Shown: positions 24,652 through 34,817, counted from the first letter of the stretch. The stretch: DNA of 37,565 nucleotides from an uncultured Prochlorococcus sp. (GCA_902589115.1 CACIRS010000012.1:1-37565), one strand, 5' to 3'. Notes: generated from the sequence alone by a model not told the origin. Program-made: numbers and translations.

Positions 24652-26991
24652 TTAATTAGAGGGCTGAGCTAATGGGAGCAAGCACTTGTCAGAATCACAT
24701 CCTGCAGGACCAGCTTCAGATAACTCCCCTTCGTCATAACGACTTAATGCTTCAAAAAAGTCAGTATTAATACGTCTTTTAATAACTTCTTCTTGTAATT
24801 CGCTGTATTTCTCTGCATTGATGGGTTCAAAAGGTAATCGTGGAAATGTTGCATTTGCATCAAACCTTGCCAGCAAGGCAGCAGATATGTACCCATCTCC
24901 ATTTTCTATAGATGAAAATATCGCTTTTGCGAGGTCGTCAATTTCATTCTCTCTAAACTCTATTGTGGCAGATGTGTTGTGATCAGTGTAATGGCGTTGA
25001 ACTTGCATATAAAAGTCGAATTGAGCAAGAGCACTGAAATTGTTTATTTCAACTTCATCTGCTCCAGGTAAATTTGCCCAACTTACTTCAGTTGGAATTT
25101 CTACAAGCCATTCTGTGCAGCGCGTATCAAATGGGTCATTTAATAGAAGTCCGTTTTCATCTTTATCAGATTGAGAAGGGACTATTGAATAGCCATAGTC
25201 CCTACATGCCATAGCTACAGGATCGTTTTTACGGAAAGTTATTCTTCTAATAAATCTTTGTGCCTTGGGGGGATGCCATCCAGGAGCAGCTCCTGTTAGA
25301 AGACTTTTGGTTCCGGCTGGTTGTACTGTTGTACACCTGTTAGGTCTCCGCAGACCACGCCTATCGCAATATTCCCAAACTGTATGGTTGACGACTTTTT
25401 TCCAGCGATTTAAATATTCAGCTTCTTTTTTCTTGAAATCTTGCCCTTCTTTTGTATTAGGCCGTCCGTCTTCCCACCATTTCAACCATGGCGTTCCAAA
25501 GGCATGTACAAAAAAGTCAAATAGGCCAGTAAAACTTACTCCTACAATTGGGTCCCATTCACGACTCTGGCGATAACGCTCTATTTCAAATCGATGGTTA
25601 AGTAAGCAAGCTACTGATAATGCTGCTGCCCTAAAAGCATCAGATTGACCTTCTTCGTCAGAAGGATCAATTTGGTTTAAATGGATTTCTGCCAGATTGC
25701 AGTGGAAATCCGCTCCAAGAATTTCTCCACAAGGGTTTAAACCATAACGGCTGAGGCGATGGTCCAATTCTTGAGGATTTATTGGTCCATGAATTGTTTC
25801 CAACCAGCGTTTTGATTCTTCTTTACCTTGAGTGCAATAAATATCTATGAATTCATTTCGAAGCTCCTTGGTGGTTAAAAGATCAGCATTAGATCTCGCA
25901 ATTGCTTCAGGTGCAAATTGAATAGCACCTTCCCCAGAATGAAATTGTTTTGTAACTGCCTTCAAAATTTCTTCTTGACTTGGCTTCTCGTGATAAACCC
26001 TTGTGTGATTGGCCATTCGAAGTGAGTCTCTTTCAGGATCAATCCTCCAATTACCTTGATTGTCTTGTTGCCAAAGATTTTCTTTTGCACTTGCTGCAGA
26101 GACATCATCAGATGCGAATTGCCTCATCCCAGCACTTCTTCGGATATTCCCTGCAACGATTGTTACGGCTGCTTCATCAATAAGGAGACAGCATTCAACA
26201 GACGTAAGTTTTCTTCCTATTGCTTTGTTTAGAAGACGAGCTACACGGCTATAGAGATCTTTGAGCTTTACAGGATTGGCCATTCCTCCAAATCCTTTTA
26301 AAGACTCACCTACTGGCCTAACATCAGTTAAATCTATGGTGATTGATATTTCTTTCCCTTTAAATTTGCTGTCACTGGATAATTCTAGAAGTAGTTGATA
26401 GCTATCAACCCAACCTCTGCGACTATCTCCAACTTTTACTAAGACTTCTTGGCCCAAAATATTAATCGATGTGCTCTCTTTGCGATCTTCAGGAGGTGTT
26501 AAGCCAATGTCTGTTATGGACTTGATTCGAATTTTATTTGTTACAACAGGAAGTTTCTCAATTAAATGAGGTTCGATGATGGCACCTGTTCCACATCCCA
26601 TCATTGCTAAATCCATCATCAGACCAAAGGCTTGCCAATCCACAAGATTTGTAGATGTGCAGTTATAGGCCCCAGAGAAATTTTGATCTTTTGCTATCCA
26701 TTCAGTTCCTCCTATCCACAACCATCTTCCTGAAGGGAGGGCTTTTTTCTCCGCTTGCATTTGAGCCATAAGAGTTAGTTCTTCCTCTGTAAGTCCCCCT
26801 AGCTTGCGCAGACCTTCTAGATTTCTTGTTCCTACCTGGTTCCAGCTTTCTCGACCTGATTTGGTTTTACGGCTATATGTTCTATAGAAAACTGGATTAG
26901 CAGCAGGGGCAGTTGATGGAAAATCTGATCGATGATCTTCTGATAGAAATGGGTTCATGGCGATTTCTGAACAGTTAGGTGTAATGGTCAT
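24652..26991 (-). CDS. nrdJ: Adenosylcobalamin-dependent (class II) ribonucleoside-triphosphate reductase
   Basis: A 779-residue protein close in length and motif order to the monomeric Lactobacillus enzyme (739 aa). Active-site cysteines are visible: Cys at about 111 in GAYNCTSTNL, the thiyl-radical Cys at about 421 in LNPCGEI with its Glu two residues on, the partner Cys at about 431 in FHCNLAEIHL, and the C-terminal redox pair CDSDKC (about 765/770). TTVQPAGTKSLLTGAAPG matches the phosphate-binding loop. It reduces ribonucleoside triphosphates using adenosylcobalamin as radical source, so DNA synthesis depends on a corrinoid; cbiX at 14.9 kb fits this. It is divergent from the methyltransferase gene. 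Confidence 0.96.
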   Translation of the reverse strand: MTITPNCSEIAMNPFLSEDHRSDFPSTAPAANPVFYRTYSRKTKSGRESWNQVGTRNLEGLRKLGGLTEEELTLMAQMQAEKKALPSGRWLWIGGTEWIAKDQNFSGAYNCTSTNLVDWQAFGLMMDLAMMGCGTGAIIEPHLIEKLPVVTNKIRIKSITDIGLTPPEDRKESTSINILGQEVLVKVGDSRRGWVDSYQLLLELSSDSKFKGKEISITIDLTDVRPVGESLKGFGGMANPVKLKDLYSRVARLLNKAIGRKLTSVECCLLIDEAAVTIVAGNIRRSAGMRQFASDDVSAASAKENLWQQDNQGNWRIDPERDSLRMANHTRVYHEKPSQEEILKAVTKQFHSGEGAIQFAPEAIARSNADLLTTKELRNEFIDIYCTQGKEESKRWLETIHGPINPQELDHRLSRYGLNPCGEILGADFHCNLAEIHLNQIDPSDEEGQSDAFRAAALSVACLLNHRFEIERYRQSREWDPIVGVSFTGLFDFFVHAFGTPWLKWWEDGRPNTKEGQDFKKKEAEYLNRWKKVVNHTVWEYCDRRGLRRPNRCTTVQPAGTKSLLTGAAPGWHPPKAQRFIRRITFRKNDPVAMACRDYGYSIVPSQSDKDENGLLLNDPFDTRCTEWLVEIPTEVSWANLPGADEVEINNFSALAQFDFYMQVQRHYTDHNTSATIEFRENEIDDLAKAIFSSIENGDGYISAALLARFDANATFPRLPFEPINAEKYSELQEEVIKRRINTDFFEALSRYDEGELSEAGPAGCDSDKCLLPLAQPSN

Positions 26992-27019
26992 GCTGATTTG
27001 GACTATTCAGTATCGGCAC

Positions 27020-27053
27020 GCTAGCCCCACAAATAGGGGTGGCAAGTTTTTTT
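27020..27053 (+). terminator. Rho-independent terminator in the divergent nrdJ/methyltransferase gap
   Basis: GCTAGCCCC pairs with GGGGTGGC around an ACAAATA loop (27020-27043; four C-G pairs plus an outer stem with one bulge), followed by AAG and seven T (27047-27053). It terminates plus-strand transcription, yet no plus-strand gene ends here: the DNA to its left is the start of minus-strand nrdJ. It would stop antisense transcripts coming out of nrdJ before the methyltransferase gene. Confidence 0.65.
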
Positions 27054-27105
27054 AACACCATCTGCAGTGTCGCGTGACAATAATTATTAATTGGGTAAAG
27101 CTCCT

Positions 27106-27804
27106 ATGATTCGAATACCAGAGCCCGAGCTGATGGAAAAGCCTTCTCAGGTCAAGGCTTATGCGGAAGCAGATTTTGGATCAGGAGATAAAGACTTGAT
27201 AATTAGGCTAAAAAAATTTATCGCCGATATAGGGAGGAACCACGATTCAATAACTCGGATTATTGATCTTGGATGTGGTCCTGGAAATATTTCAGAACGT
27301 CTTGCCCTTCAATGGCCTGAAGCGGAGGTTTTAGGCGTCGATGGTTCTAAAACAATGGTTGAAATGGCTCGTTTTAGGAAAAAACAACATCAAATGAAGA
27401 GTGAAAGCTTAAAAGGTTTAAAATATTTTCTTGCTGACATTGCTTTAATTCCGAAAAATACTTCTTTGATTAAAGGACCTTTTGATGTGGTTGTTAGCAA
27501 TAGTCTTATTCACCATATTCATAGGCCTGAAATCTTTTGGGAAGCTGTTAAATGCCTGAGTTCTCCAGGAACGATTATTTTCCATAAAGATCTAAGAAGG
27601 CCAGCGTCAATGAAGGAAGCCTTTGAATTACAAAGGAAATATTTGCCTAAAGCTCCTGAGATTCTTGTTAAAGACTTCTTGGCCTCTCTTCAAGCAGCAT
27701 TTACTTGTAAAGAAATATCCTTTCAGCTTCGAATGGCAGGTCTTGATAAGGTGAAAGTGATAGAACAAGAAGAACGGTATCTTCAAATCAATGGAATTTT
27801 TTAA
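27106..27804 (+). CDS. Class I SAM-dependent methyltransferase
   Basis: A 232-residue protein. Motif I is IIDLGCGPGNISERLA (residues 53-68), followed by the acidic loop VLGVDGSKTMVEMA (75-88), DVVVSNSLIHHI (motif IV region) and ISFQLRMAGLDKVKVIEQ at the C-terminus, the standard Rossmann-like order. No substrate-specific motif is visible; the GVDGS and SNSLIHHI elements are common among small-molecule methyltransferases. The ATG at 27106 was preferred; a TTG at 27091 would add five residues. prfC follows 37 bp downstream on the same strand. Confidence 0.83.
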   Translation: MIRIPEPELMEKPSQVKAYAEADFGSGDKDLIIRLKKFIADIGRNHDSITRIIDLGCGPGNISERLALQWPEAEVLGVDGSKTMVEMARFRKKQHQMKSESLKGLKYFLADIALIPKNTSLIKGPFDVVVSNSLIHHIHRPEIFWEAVKCLSSPGTIIFHKDLRRPASMKEAFELQRKYLPKAPEILVKDFLASLQAAFTCKEISFQLRMAGLDKVKVIEQEERYLQINGIF

Positions 27805-27841
27805 AGTTCCTTGATTAGGATTTATTTTAAGTTTCGGATTA

Positions 27842-29509
27842 ATGAAACAAATTCCTCCTCCCAACGAACAATCTGAATCCTCTGTGGGGGAGAATTCTCA
27901 AGTTCTATTAGAAAAAGAGGTTCAGAGTCGCCGCAATTTTGCAATAATTTCTCACCCAGATGCAGGTAAAACAACACTTACTGAAAAATTATTACTTTAT
28001 GGTGGAGCTATTCAACAGGCTGGTGCCGTTAAAGCGCGGGGGGAACAGAGAAAAGTTACTTCAGATTGGATGGAGTTAGAGAAACAAAGAGGTATTTCTA
28101 TAACTTCGACCGTTCTTCAATTTGCTTATTCTAATAATACAATAAATCTTCTAGATACACCTGGCCACCAGGATTTCTCTGAGGATACATATCGCACACT
28201 TGCAGCTGCAGATAACGCCGTAATGCTTGAAGATGCTGCAAAAGGCCTTGAGCCTCAGACAAGGAAATTATTTGAAGTCTGTCGAATGAGGAAAATTCCA
28301 ATCTTTACTTTTATAAATAAAATGGATCGGCCTGGCCAAGAACCTTTGTCATTAATTGATGAGATAGAGGCTGAACTTGGTTTGTTAACATGGCCAGTAA
28401 ATTGGCCTATAGGAAGTGGCGAATTATTTAGGGGAGTTATAGAAAGGAATAGTAAAAATGTCATTCTATTTAGTCGGGCTGGTAGAGGAAAACAATCAGA
28501 TGAATGTCATCTGAGAATTGACGATCCTGATTTAAATAGTTTGGTTGAGAAGGAACTATTAGATAAGGCCCTAGAAGAAATTGAGCTTTTAGATGCAGCA
28601 GGTTCAGAAATGGATATAGAGCTTATACATAGTGGAGATTTAACTCCGGTTTTCTTTGGGTCGGCGATGACTAATTTTGGTGTTAGGCCATTTTTGGATC
28701 AATTTCTTCAAATGGCTCAAGGGCCTGTAGCGCGTTTAAGCACTAATGGGCCTGTAAATCCAGTTGCTCCGGAATTTAGTGGGTTTGTCTTTAAATTGCA
28801 GGCAAATATGGATCCTCGACATCGAGACAGAGTTGCATTTGTTCGTGTATGTAGTGGACGCTTTGAAAAAGACATGACAGTTAAACATGCAAGAACAGGA
28901 AAACAGATTCGATTATCAAGACCTCAGAAAATATTTGCTAAAGATCGAGCTGTAGTTGAAGATGCTTATCCAGGAGATGTAATTGGTCTAAATAATCCTG
29001 GTATGTTTGCAATAGGGGATACTTTATATACTGGTTCTAAGATTGAATATGAAGGTATTCCATGTTTTAGTCCTGAAATATTTAGTTGGTTAAGGAATCC
29101 CAACCCATCAGCCTTTAAGAATTTTCGTAAAGGAGTAAATGAACTGAGAGAAGAGGGAGCTGTACAAATCCTTTATGATAAAGATCAGAGTAAACGTGAT
29201 CCAATTCTTGCGGCAGTTGGCCAATTACAGTTAGAGGTTGTTCAACATCGTTTAGAGCATGAATATGGCGTCTCAACATTGTTAGAACCTATGGGATTTC
29301 AAGTAGCTAGATGGGTGGATGGAGGTTGGAGTCAGTTAGAAGAAATTGGTAGGATTTTTAATTGCAAGATTGTTCAAGATGCATGGTCTAGACCTGTTTT
29401 GTTATTTAAAAATGATTGGAACTTAAATCAGCTTGTAGAAGATCATCCTGATTTGGTTTTAAGCTCTGTCGCTCCAGTAGTTAGTGGTGTGGAACCAATT
29501 ACTCTTTGA
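27842..29509 (+). CDS. prfC: Peptide chain release factor 3
   Basis: A 555-residue translational GTPase. G1 [10 protein letters not shown] is at about residues 36-45, the switch region has [12 protein letters not shown]3 is DTPGHQDF, G4 NKMD, and the RF3-specific linker region [22 protein letters not shown] leads into domain II. The C-terminal [17 protein letters not shown] is also RF3-typical. It recycles RF1/RF2 from ribosomes after peptide release. The N-terminus has about 25 extra residues before the G domain compared with E. coli RF3. Confidence 0.96.
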   Translation: MKQIPPPNEQSESSVGENSQVLLEKEVQSRRNFAIISHPDAGKTTLTEKLLLYGGAIQQAGAVKARGEQRKVTSDWMELEKQRGISITSTVLQFAYSNNTINLLDTPGHQDFSEDTYRTLAAADNAVMLEDAAKGLEPQTRKLFEVCRMRKIPIFTFINKMDRPGQEPLSLIDEIEAELGLLTWPVNWPIGSGELFRGVIERNSKNVILFSRAGRGKQSDECHLRIDDPDLNSLVEKELLDKALEEIELLDAAGSEMDIELIHSGDLTPVFFGSAMTNFGVRPFLDQFLQMAQGPVARLSTNGPVNPVAPEFSGFVFKLQANMDPRHRDRVAFVRVCSGRFEKDMTVKHARTGKQIRLSRPQKIFAKDRAVVEDAYPGDVIGLNNPGMFAIGDTLYTGSKIEYEGIPCFSPEIFSWLRNPNPSAFKNFRKGVNELREEGAVQILYDKDQSKRDPILAAVGQLQLEVVQHRLEHEYGVSTLLEPMGFQVARWVDGGWSQLEEIGRIFNCKIVQDAWSRPVLLFKNDWNLNQLVEDHPDLVLSSVAPVVSGVEPITL

Positions 29510-29678
29510 TCTTTCAGCAATTAAAGGACCAAAGTTTATAAGAAAATTTTGCATTGGCGTTATTTTTGGAGTTCTATTTGGATTTTGAGTTTTATACCTT
29601 TCTTTCGACTACTACTTTTGGATTGATTTCCCTTTTTTGAAAAAAAAAAGATACGCTCATAAGAGTTAGGCATTTTCT

Positions 29679-30356
29679 ATGGGACAGGGAGAAAACTCTA
29701 ATTCTGATGCAAACTCTAAAGACCCATTTTCCTTACTTGGGATTGAGCCTGGCGCAAGTTTTGATGAAGTTCAGAAAGCAAAGGAAGCGAGGCTTTCTGA
29801 AGTTGGCGAAGACATACAGGCTAGGGCTCAAATAGAGGCTTCTTATGATGCATTTTTAATGAATAGTTTAAAAGAGCGTCAACTAGGGAAAGTAAGCAAT
29901 GCCGCTGAAAAGGCATCTCAAAGAGAATCAAGGACAAATGATTTAGGTGGAACGATACTAACTAGATTGAAAGGTATGCAATCTGAAAGTTCAAAAGAAA
30001 GTTCCCAAGGAAACTGGCCAGAGTTAAACTTACCTTCCGGTTCTGGTATGAATATTCGAATTGCCCTAGGTCTTTTGGCCGTAGTATTGGTTTTGATTTC
30101 TCCACCACAAAGTGTAGATCTCATATTATCTTTGAGCACAATTGGCTTGTGTATCAGTCAAGTTAAACGTGGCAGAAGAATACTATCTTCAATAGGTTGG
30201 AGTGTTGTTCTCTTGTCAATAGGATTAATTGTGGGCGGATTAATAGTTAGTAATTCTTCATTAGAATCAACATTATTTACCTCATTGTCTAAAGACCAAT
30301 TAGAAGCAATGCCTGCTGTGGTTCTAATTTGGATGGGCTCATTCTTGTTGTCTTGA
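29679..30356 (+). CDS. CPP1-like (DUF3353) membrane protein with J-like domain
   Basis: A 225-residue protein. After a polar 15-residue start, residues 15-70 form a J-like unit (DPFSLLGIEPGASFDEVQKAKEAR) without the HPD tripeptide, so it is not a canonical DnaJ. About four membrane segments follow from about residue 125. The arrangement matches the cyanobacterial/chloroplast CPP1 family; in plants CPP1 stabilises protochlorophyllide oxidoreductase and helps chlorophyll synthesis. Plastid work is the basis for the role; in cyanobacteria it is inference. It converges with hslO, only 12 bp apart. Confidence 0.82.
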   Translation: MGQGENSNSDANSKDPFSLLGIEPGASFDEVQKAKEARLSEVGEDIQARAQIEASYDAFLMNSLKERQLGKVSNAAEKASQRESRTNDLGGTILTRLKGMQSESSKESSQGNWPELNLPSGSGMNIRIALGLLAVVLVLISPPQSVDLILSLSTIGLCISQVKRGRRILSSIGWSVVLLSIGLIVGGLIVSNSSLESTLFTSLSKDQLEAMPAVVLIWMGSFLLS

Positions 30357-30368
30357 AATAAATAGGAA

Positions 30369-31271
30369 TTAATCAGTTAGTAATTTTTCTATTTCATCTT
30401 GGCTAATTCTATATGTTTTGTTGCAGAAATGACAATTAAGTTCTGCACCTTTATCTTCTTCTAGAATAGTTATTAGCTCTTCATTCCCAAATAGCTTGAG
30501 GGCTCGAATGCTTCTTTCTCTAGAACATCTACATTTAAAAAATATTCGTTGACTTGATTCATTTATTTCTACTGATTTTGTATCAAGGTCAGGAAAAAAT
30601 TCTTCAAGTAACCCAGGAAGATTATTACTGAATTTTGCAATATTTTCAGAAAATGAATTAATTCCCTTGCATCTCTCTTCAATAAGAGTTACTAGAGCAG
30701 GCTCAGAAGATGCTTTAGGCAATATTTGCACTAATAAACCACCAGAACATATTAATTCTGCTTTAGTGATTTTTTCTCCTACAAATACTGCAGAAGGTGT
30801 TTGTTCGGAATGCAAAAGATAGGAGGCAACATCGTCTCCTATTTCGCCACTTATTAATTCAACTGTACTTGAAAAGGGTTCTCCTTTTCCTTCATCTCTT
30901 ATTACATGTAAGTAACCAGTACCGATGGCTTTAGAAAAATTAAATGAATAATTACCTGAATTATTTTTAATTAGGTCGAGCTCTAATTTTGGTTCTCCAA
31001 CATAACCACGTACGCTTCCATCTCTTCCTGCATCAACCATTAATCCTTTTAATGGTCCATCCGCGCCAATCCTTAGATTTACTCTGCCATGCGCAATTTT
31101 CATTGAGCTTGCAAGCAATAATCCTGCACTCATTGCTCTTCCTAATAAGACTGTGGACAAATATGAAAGGTTATGCCTTTTCTTTGCCTCATTGGTCGTT
31201 TCAGTAGTAATTACGGCAACTAGTCGGATGCCTCCCTCAGCGGCTGTTGCTCTTACTAGGCGATCAGTCAT
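30369..31271 (-). CDS. hslO: Redox-regulated chaperone Hsp33
   Basis: A 300-residue protein with the Hsp33 N-terminal core ([52 protein letters not shown]) and the C-terminal zinc switch: CxC at about 247/249 ([10 protein letters not shown]) and CxxC at about 280/283 ([10 protein letters not shown]). Oxidation of these cysteines releases zinc and activates holdase activity. It is cytoplasmic. The start overlaps the end of the ABC ATPase gene by 8 bp, so the two are co-translated. Confidence 0.95.
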   Translation of the reverse strand: MTDRLVRATAAEGGIRLVAVITTETTNEAKKRHNLSYLSTVLLGRAMSAGLLLASSMKIAHGRVNLRIGADGPLKGLMVDAGRDGSVRGYVGEPKLELDLIKNNSGNYSFNFSKAIGTGYLHVIRDEGKGEPFSSTVELISGEIGDDVASYLLHSEQTPSAVFVGEKITKAELICSGGLLVQILPKASSEPALVTLIEERCKGINSFSENIAKFSNNLPGLLEEFFPDLDTKSVEINESSQRIFFKCRCSRERSIRALKLFGNEELITILEEDKGAELNCHFCNKTYRISQDEIEKLLTD

Positions 31272-31923
31272 TTTGGTATAGAGGATTGGCCAATCTATCG
31301 ATAGGCATTAATTTCTTGCTCTTCAATTGATATGAAGAGACGTCCCAATTTTTGAACAACTCTGGTTCATGTGTGGCAACTATTAAGAGTCGGTCTTTAG
31401 ATAGAGATGCTAATAGCTCCAAGATTTCATTTCTCACTGACCAATCAAGGCCTGCAGTAGGCTCGTCAAGGAGAAGTATGGATGGTTCCCTTATTAATTG
31501 CACTGCTAGTGCGAGTCTTCTTTGTTGACCTCCACTCAAGCATTCAGGAGCCTGTTTAAGGTCTATTCCAACAAGTCCTACTTTTTTGAGAGCTAGCTTT
31601 TGATCGTTAGTACTGAGTTTTCTATGACCTAGCTTGAGCTCTTGGCCTACTGTTAAACCAAGGAAGTATCTTTCTGGGAATTGAAACACCACTCCACATA
31701 GCCACCTTCTTTGCCTCTCTTTTAATGATTTTCCTTTCCAGCAAATAAAACCCTGTTGGGGTTGGCTAAGCCCACTGATTAACTCTAATAACGAGGTTTT
31801 ACCTGATCCACTTTTACCAGCAATTATGACTGGCTTTCCAGATAAGACTTTTAGGTTGAGGTCTTCTAATATCTTCTCCTCAGCAGTTGCAGGGTGATAA
31901 TAAAGATTTTTTATTTCCAGCAT
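31264..31923 (-). CDS. ABC ATPase of the energy-coupling (CbiO/EcfA) type
   Basis: A 219-residue ATPase: Walker [12 protein letters not shown] near residue 35, Q-loop [15 protein letters not shown] (the PER pattern is typical of the ECF/CbiO group), signature [16 protein letters not shown] near residue 128, Walker [13 protein letters not shown] and switch VATHE. No permease or S component lies next to it, which is the usual state of its chloroplast relatives (non-intrinsic ABC proteins such as NAP14/ABCI11, linked to plastid metal homeostasis). A substrate-coupling role is inferred only. It is first in a two-gene unit with hslO. Confidence 0.83.
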   Translation of the reverse strand: MLEIKNLYYHPATAEEKILEDLNLKVLSGKPVIIAGKSGSGKTSLLELISGLSQPQQGFICWKGKSLKERQRRWLCGVVFQFPERYFLGLTVGQELKLGHRKLSTNDQKLALKKVGLVGIDLKQAPECLSGGQQRRLALAVQLIREPSILLLDEPTAGLDWSVRNEILELLASLSKDRLLIVATHEPELFKNWDVSSYQLKSKKLMPIDRLANPLYQND

Positions 31924-32040
31924 CTTTATGGTGTTAATTAAACCAATTTGCTATAAATGAGATTTGTAGAGGATTCCATAAACTTCTAGTAGGATGCATT
32001 CTTCCTTTTATAGCAATGCTTACATTATCCATTAGTACTT

Positions 32041-32490
32041 ATGCAAGTCCAATTTCGTGAGGTTGATCCATTTAATTGTTGGATTTGGCTGCGATTCCCT
32101 GAAGTACCTACTGAAGGAGAGAAAAATTATGTAGATGGTGTTTTTGATAGTTGGTATGTTCTTGGTCGTTTAGGAGGATTCAATTCAGAGAACTTGCAGG
32201 CTCATTCTGAAGGTTCTGATCTAAGTTGGATGATATATGAAAATGATGATTCAAAAAACTCTTTGCCTGCACTTATGCATAATGTTGGCAAGTTGGAATA
32301 TCAATCGAATTGGGCTAGATGTTGGGTAGATCTAGGTACAAGCGATCCTTTATGTATTGATGTTCTGATAAATTGTTTAAGTCAAATGAATACGGATATT
32401 GTTCAAATAGAAGAGTTAAGAATTGGAGGTATTAATGAAGACTGGCCTGTTGAAAACCATCCAGATGCAATTTTTACCACTAATAATTAA
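32041..32490 (+). CDS. DUF3531 family protein
   Basis: A 149-residue soluble protein beginning MQVQFREVDPFNCWIWLRF, the conserved start of the DUF3531 family of cyanobacteria and plastids. Other conserved-looking segments are VDGVFDSWYVLGRLGGFN and WARCWVDLGTSDPLCIDVLI. Function unknown. rsmE starts 6 bp after its stop, so the two are probably one operon. ATG start. Confidence 0.85.
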   Translation: MQVQFREVDPFNCWIWLRFPEVPTEGEKNYVDGVFDSWYVLGRLGGFNSENLQAHSEGSDLSWMIYENDDSKNSLPALMHNVGKLEYQSNWARCWVDLGTSDPLCIDVLINCLSQMNTDIVQIEELRIGGINEDWPVENHPDAIFTTNN

Positions 32491-32495
32491 CTAAA

Positions 32496-33242
32496 GTGGC
32501 TGAATTGAGACGAATTTTGGTTGATCCTAATAGGATTAATCATATTCGATTAGCTCATAATTTATTAGAGCTAAATGATAATGAGGTTCATTATATTAAA
32601 AGAGTTTTGCGATTAAAGGTTGGCGATAAAATATCAATAGTAGATGGTGGCGGCAATCTATGGACAGCAAATATAGAAGATAAAAGTCTATTAAGTATTG
32701 ACTCATATCAACCTAGCTATTCGCAGAAACCCCATCGAACATTAATAGGGTTGGCTGTAGTTCTGCCTAGAAGAGGATTTGATGAATTCGTTAGAATGGC
32801 TAGTGAAATTGGTATAGATTTTATTCAAGTATTGACTTCAGCTAGAAGTACTCCACAAGCAGAAGAAAAATGGAATAGATGGAATGTAATTATGAATGAA
32901 GCTATAGAACAATCAGAAAACCTTTGGAAGCCAAAATTACTTAAGACTGTAAACTTTAAGGATTGGCTATTTGATATTTCATATAAATCTGAATCTGCTT
33001 CGGCATTGGCTACATCTAGGTATGTAAAGGGTAAGGATCTACGAAGTTGGATTACGGAAAATATACCTATTTATAATAATTTATGGACAGTAATAGGACC
33101 AGAAGGTGGTTGGACAGAAGAAGAAGAATCATTGGCTAAAGATTTAAATTGTGATCGAGTTTCATTGGGTGATTCAATATTAAGAACTTCTACAGCTGCT
33201 GTAGTAGCCTGTCAAATATTGAATGAAGCTAGAAGAAATTAA
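32496..33242 (+). CDS. rsmE: 16S rRNA (uracil1498-N3)-methyltransferase
   Basis: A 248-residue SPOUT-type methyltransferase. The N-terminal PUA-like part has NDNEVHYIKRVLRLKVGDKI; the catalytic part has LTSARST, the IGPEGGWTEEE knot motif near residue 205, VSLGDSILRTSTAAVVACQIL at the end. It methylates U1498 of 16S rRNA. The start is a GTG, used because similarity begins within the first residues (RRILVDPNRI) and the upstream stop is 6 bp away. Confidence 0.93.
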   Translation: MAELRRILVDPNRINHIRLAHNLLELNDNEVHYIKRVLRLKVGDKISIVDGGGNLWTANIEDKSLLSIDSYQPSYSQKPHRTLIGLAVVLPRRGFDEFVRMASEIGIDFIQVLTSARSTPQAEEKWNRWNVIMNEAIEQSENLWKPKLLKTVNFKDWLFDISYKSESASALATSRYVKGKDLRSWITENIPIYNNLWTVIGPEGGWTEEEESLAKDLNCDRVSLGDSILRTSTAAVVACQILNEARRN

Positions 33243-33286
33243 GTATATGATATTCTATATCTTACTTAACTCTAATTCTAGAAGTT

Positions 33287-33385
33287 ATGTCAAGGACCTT
33301 TATATTAGATTTACTATATATCAAAAAACTTCCAGCAGTGGTTAATAGCCTTTATAATCATCTTGGACTACAAAAGGTTTACTAA
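33287..33385 (+). CDS. Possible 32-aa upstream peptide abutting the DUF92 gene
   Basis: An ATG-started frame (MSRTFILDLLYIKKLPAVVN and 12 more residues) whose TAA is directly followed by the ATG of the next gene. The arrangement would allow translational coupling. The peptide has no recognisable features; chance is quite possible in this AT-rich gap. Confidence 0.22.
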   Translation: MSRTFILDLLYIKKLPAVVNSLYNHLGLQKVY

Positions 33386-34132
33386 ATGCCTACTCCATAT
33401 TTATTTGATTCTCAATGGATATATGCATTTATTCTTAACTCAATATTGATAACAATTTCTAGGAAATCCCCTTTGCTTACAAGATCTGGTTGGATACATG
33501 CAGGAGCGCTTGGCACAATTTTATGGGGATGTCTTGGATGGAAAGGTTGGATATCAGTGGTTATATATTTAATTTTTGGATCCTTTGTAACGCGATTAGG
33601 CTTGGCTTATAAACAAAGAGCGGGAATAGCTGAAAAGAGAGGGGGGAGTCGTGGTCCTGAAAATGTTTGGGGTTCAGCCGCAACTGGAGCAGTATTAGCA
33701 CTAATTCTAAGATCAGGAATAGGGTCTCCTGATCTTTTGGTGGTTGGATTTGCTGCTAGCTTTTCTGCAAAACTGGCTGATACTTTTGGCAGTGAAATTG
33801 GTAAAAGATGGGGAACAAATGCTTATCTTATTACATCTCTTAGACCAGTTGCTGTTGGCACAGATGGAGCAATAAGTATTGAAGGTACTTTAGCAAGCTT
33901 TATAGGAAGCTTATTAATGTCAATCTTTATGCTTTCGATATCTCTTCTCAATAGTTTTAATGAATTTGTGTTAGTTGCTTTAGTTGGACTAATAGCGACT
34001 CTGTTTGAGAGTTATCTTGGGGCTATTGTACAGAATAAATATAAAATACTAACTAATGAGGTGGTAAATTTTATTCAAACAGCTTTCTCTGCATGTCTAG
34101 CAATGTTTATTTATATAGGATTTACATTTTAA
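33386..34132 (+). CDS. DUF92/VTE6-like membrane protein, possible phytyl-phosphate kinase
   Basis: A 248-residue integral membrane protein with about six or seven hydrophobic segments. GWIHAGALGTILWGCLGWKGW, RGGSRGPENVWGSAATGA, FAASFSAKLADTFGSEIGKRWG and RPVAVGTDGAISIEGTLAS are family landmarks of DUF92. The plant member VTE6 phosphorylates phytyl phosphate to phytyl diphosphate for tocopherol and phylloquinone synthesis, so phytol salvage is a reasonable inference for a cyanobacterium. The acidic and Gly residues in KLADTFGSEIG are probably catalytic. ATG start after AAAGG at about 8 nt. Confidence 0.85.
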   Translation: MPTPYLFDSQWIYAFILNSILITISRKSPLLTRSGWIHAGALGTILWGCLGWKGWISVVIYLIFGSFVTRLGLAYKQRAGIAEKRGGSRGPENVWGSAATGAVLALILRSGIGSPDLLVVGFAASFSAKLADTFGSEIGKRWGTNAYLITSLRPVAVGTDGAISIEGTLASFIGSLLMSIFMLSISLLNSFNEFVLVALVGLIATLFESYLGAIVQNKYKILTNEVVNFIQTAFSACLAMFIYIGFTF

Positions 34133-34168
34133 AAAGATTTTATTAATAAAAATGAGGATAATTTAGAT

Positions 34169-34813
34169 TTATATTTTGGACCATTCCTTAAGAGGTTCCC
34201 AACCACTTATTTTCTTATAAATCCATTCATGACCTTTTGAATTAAGATGTATTCCATCTGGTTCTATCCAACTTTGCCAATCTTTTTCTCTTATCATTTT
34301 TTGATAAAGAGGAAGGAATGGTACCCCTACATCCAGACATGCTTTTTCTATTTGAGCTTCATAAATTTCGATTGATTCGTTTGAATACCATAAGCAATCA
34401 GCAAAAGGCATATATTCCTCATTTACAGGAGTTAAACCCATCATCATTGTAAATGTTTCACTTTTTATCTCTTTTAATAGTTGCCTCAATCCAAACCTGT
34501 AGGCCTCAGCAGAAAGTTGGGGGCGTCCATCAGGTCTCCCGATTCTCGCTGTATCATTTAGGCCTATTGAAAGTAATAATGCATCTGGAACTTTCCTTCT
34601 AAGCTCCCCTCTACTTCCCCATTCTTTTTTCCATCGCTTAGCTACTTTTTCTAGCCCATCACCTCGAATTCCTAAAGAATATATTATTGGAGCCTCTTTT
34701 AATATCATCCAATTTTTCCTAAGTCTTTCACTCCATCCGCCCCCATCTCTATCGCCCCAGCCATAAACGCCACTGTCACCAATGATTACTAGTTGTTGTG
34801 GTGCTAAAGCCAT
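34169..34813 (-). CDS. SGNH/GDSL-type hydrolase
   Basis: A 214-residue hydrolase. Block I is VIIGDSGVYGWGD with the nucleophile Ser at about residue 14, block III SIGLNDTA (Asn of the oxyanion hole), block V WIEPDGIHLNSKGHEW with the Asp-His pair. These define the SGNH esterase fold. No signal peptide, so it is cytoplasmic. Its start is 4 bp after the phnE stop, so it is probably the last gene of the phosphonate/phosphite transporter operon; what ester it splits is unknown. Confidence 0.85.
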   Translation of the reverse strand: MALAPQQLVIIGDSGVYGWGDRDGGGWSERLRKNWMILKEAPIIYSLGIRGDGLEKVAKRWKKEWGSRGELRRKVPDALLLSIGLNDTARIGRPDGRPQLSAEAYRFGLRQLLKEIKSETFTMMMGLTPVNEEYMPFADCLWYSNESIEIYEAQIEKACLDVGVPFLPLYQKMIREKDWQSWIEPDGIHLNSKGHEWIYKKISGWEPLKEWSKI

Positions 34814-34817
34814 TTCA

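Noticed and set aside
24475-24672. 65-codon plus-strand frame with a hydrophobic segment
   Set aside because: TTG start without ribosome binding site, overlaps the 3' end of nrdJ and an equally long frame on the other strand; composition is that of AT-rich spacer.
26992-27090. Cobalamin riboswitch upstream of nrdJ
   Set aside because: The gap is too short and no B12-box-like sequence was found; the only structure is the plus-strand terminator.
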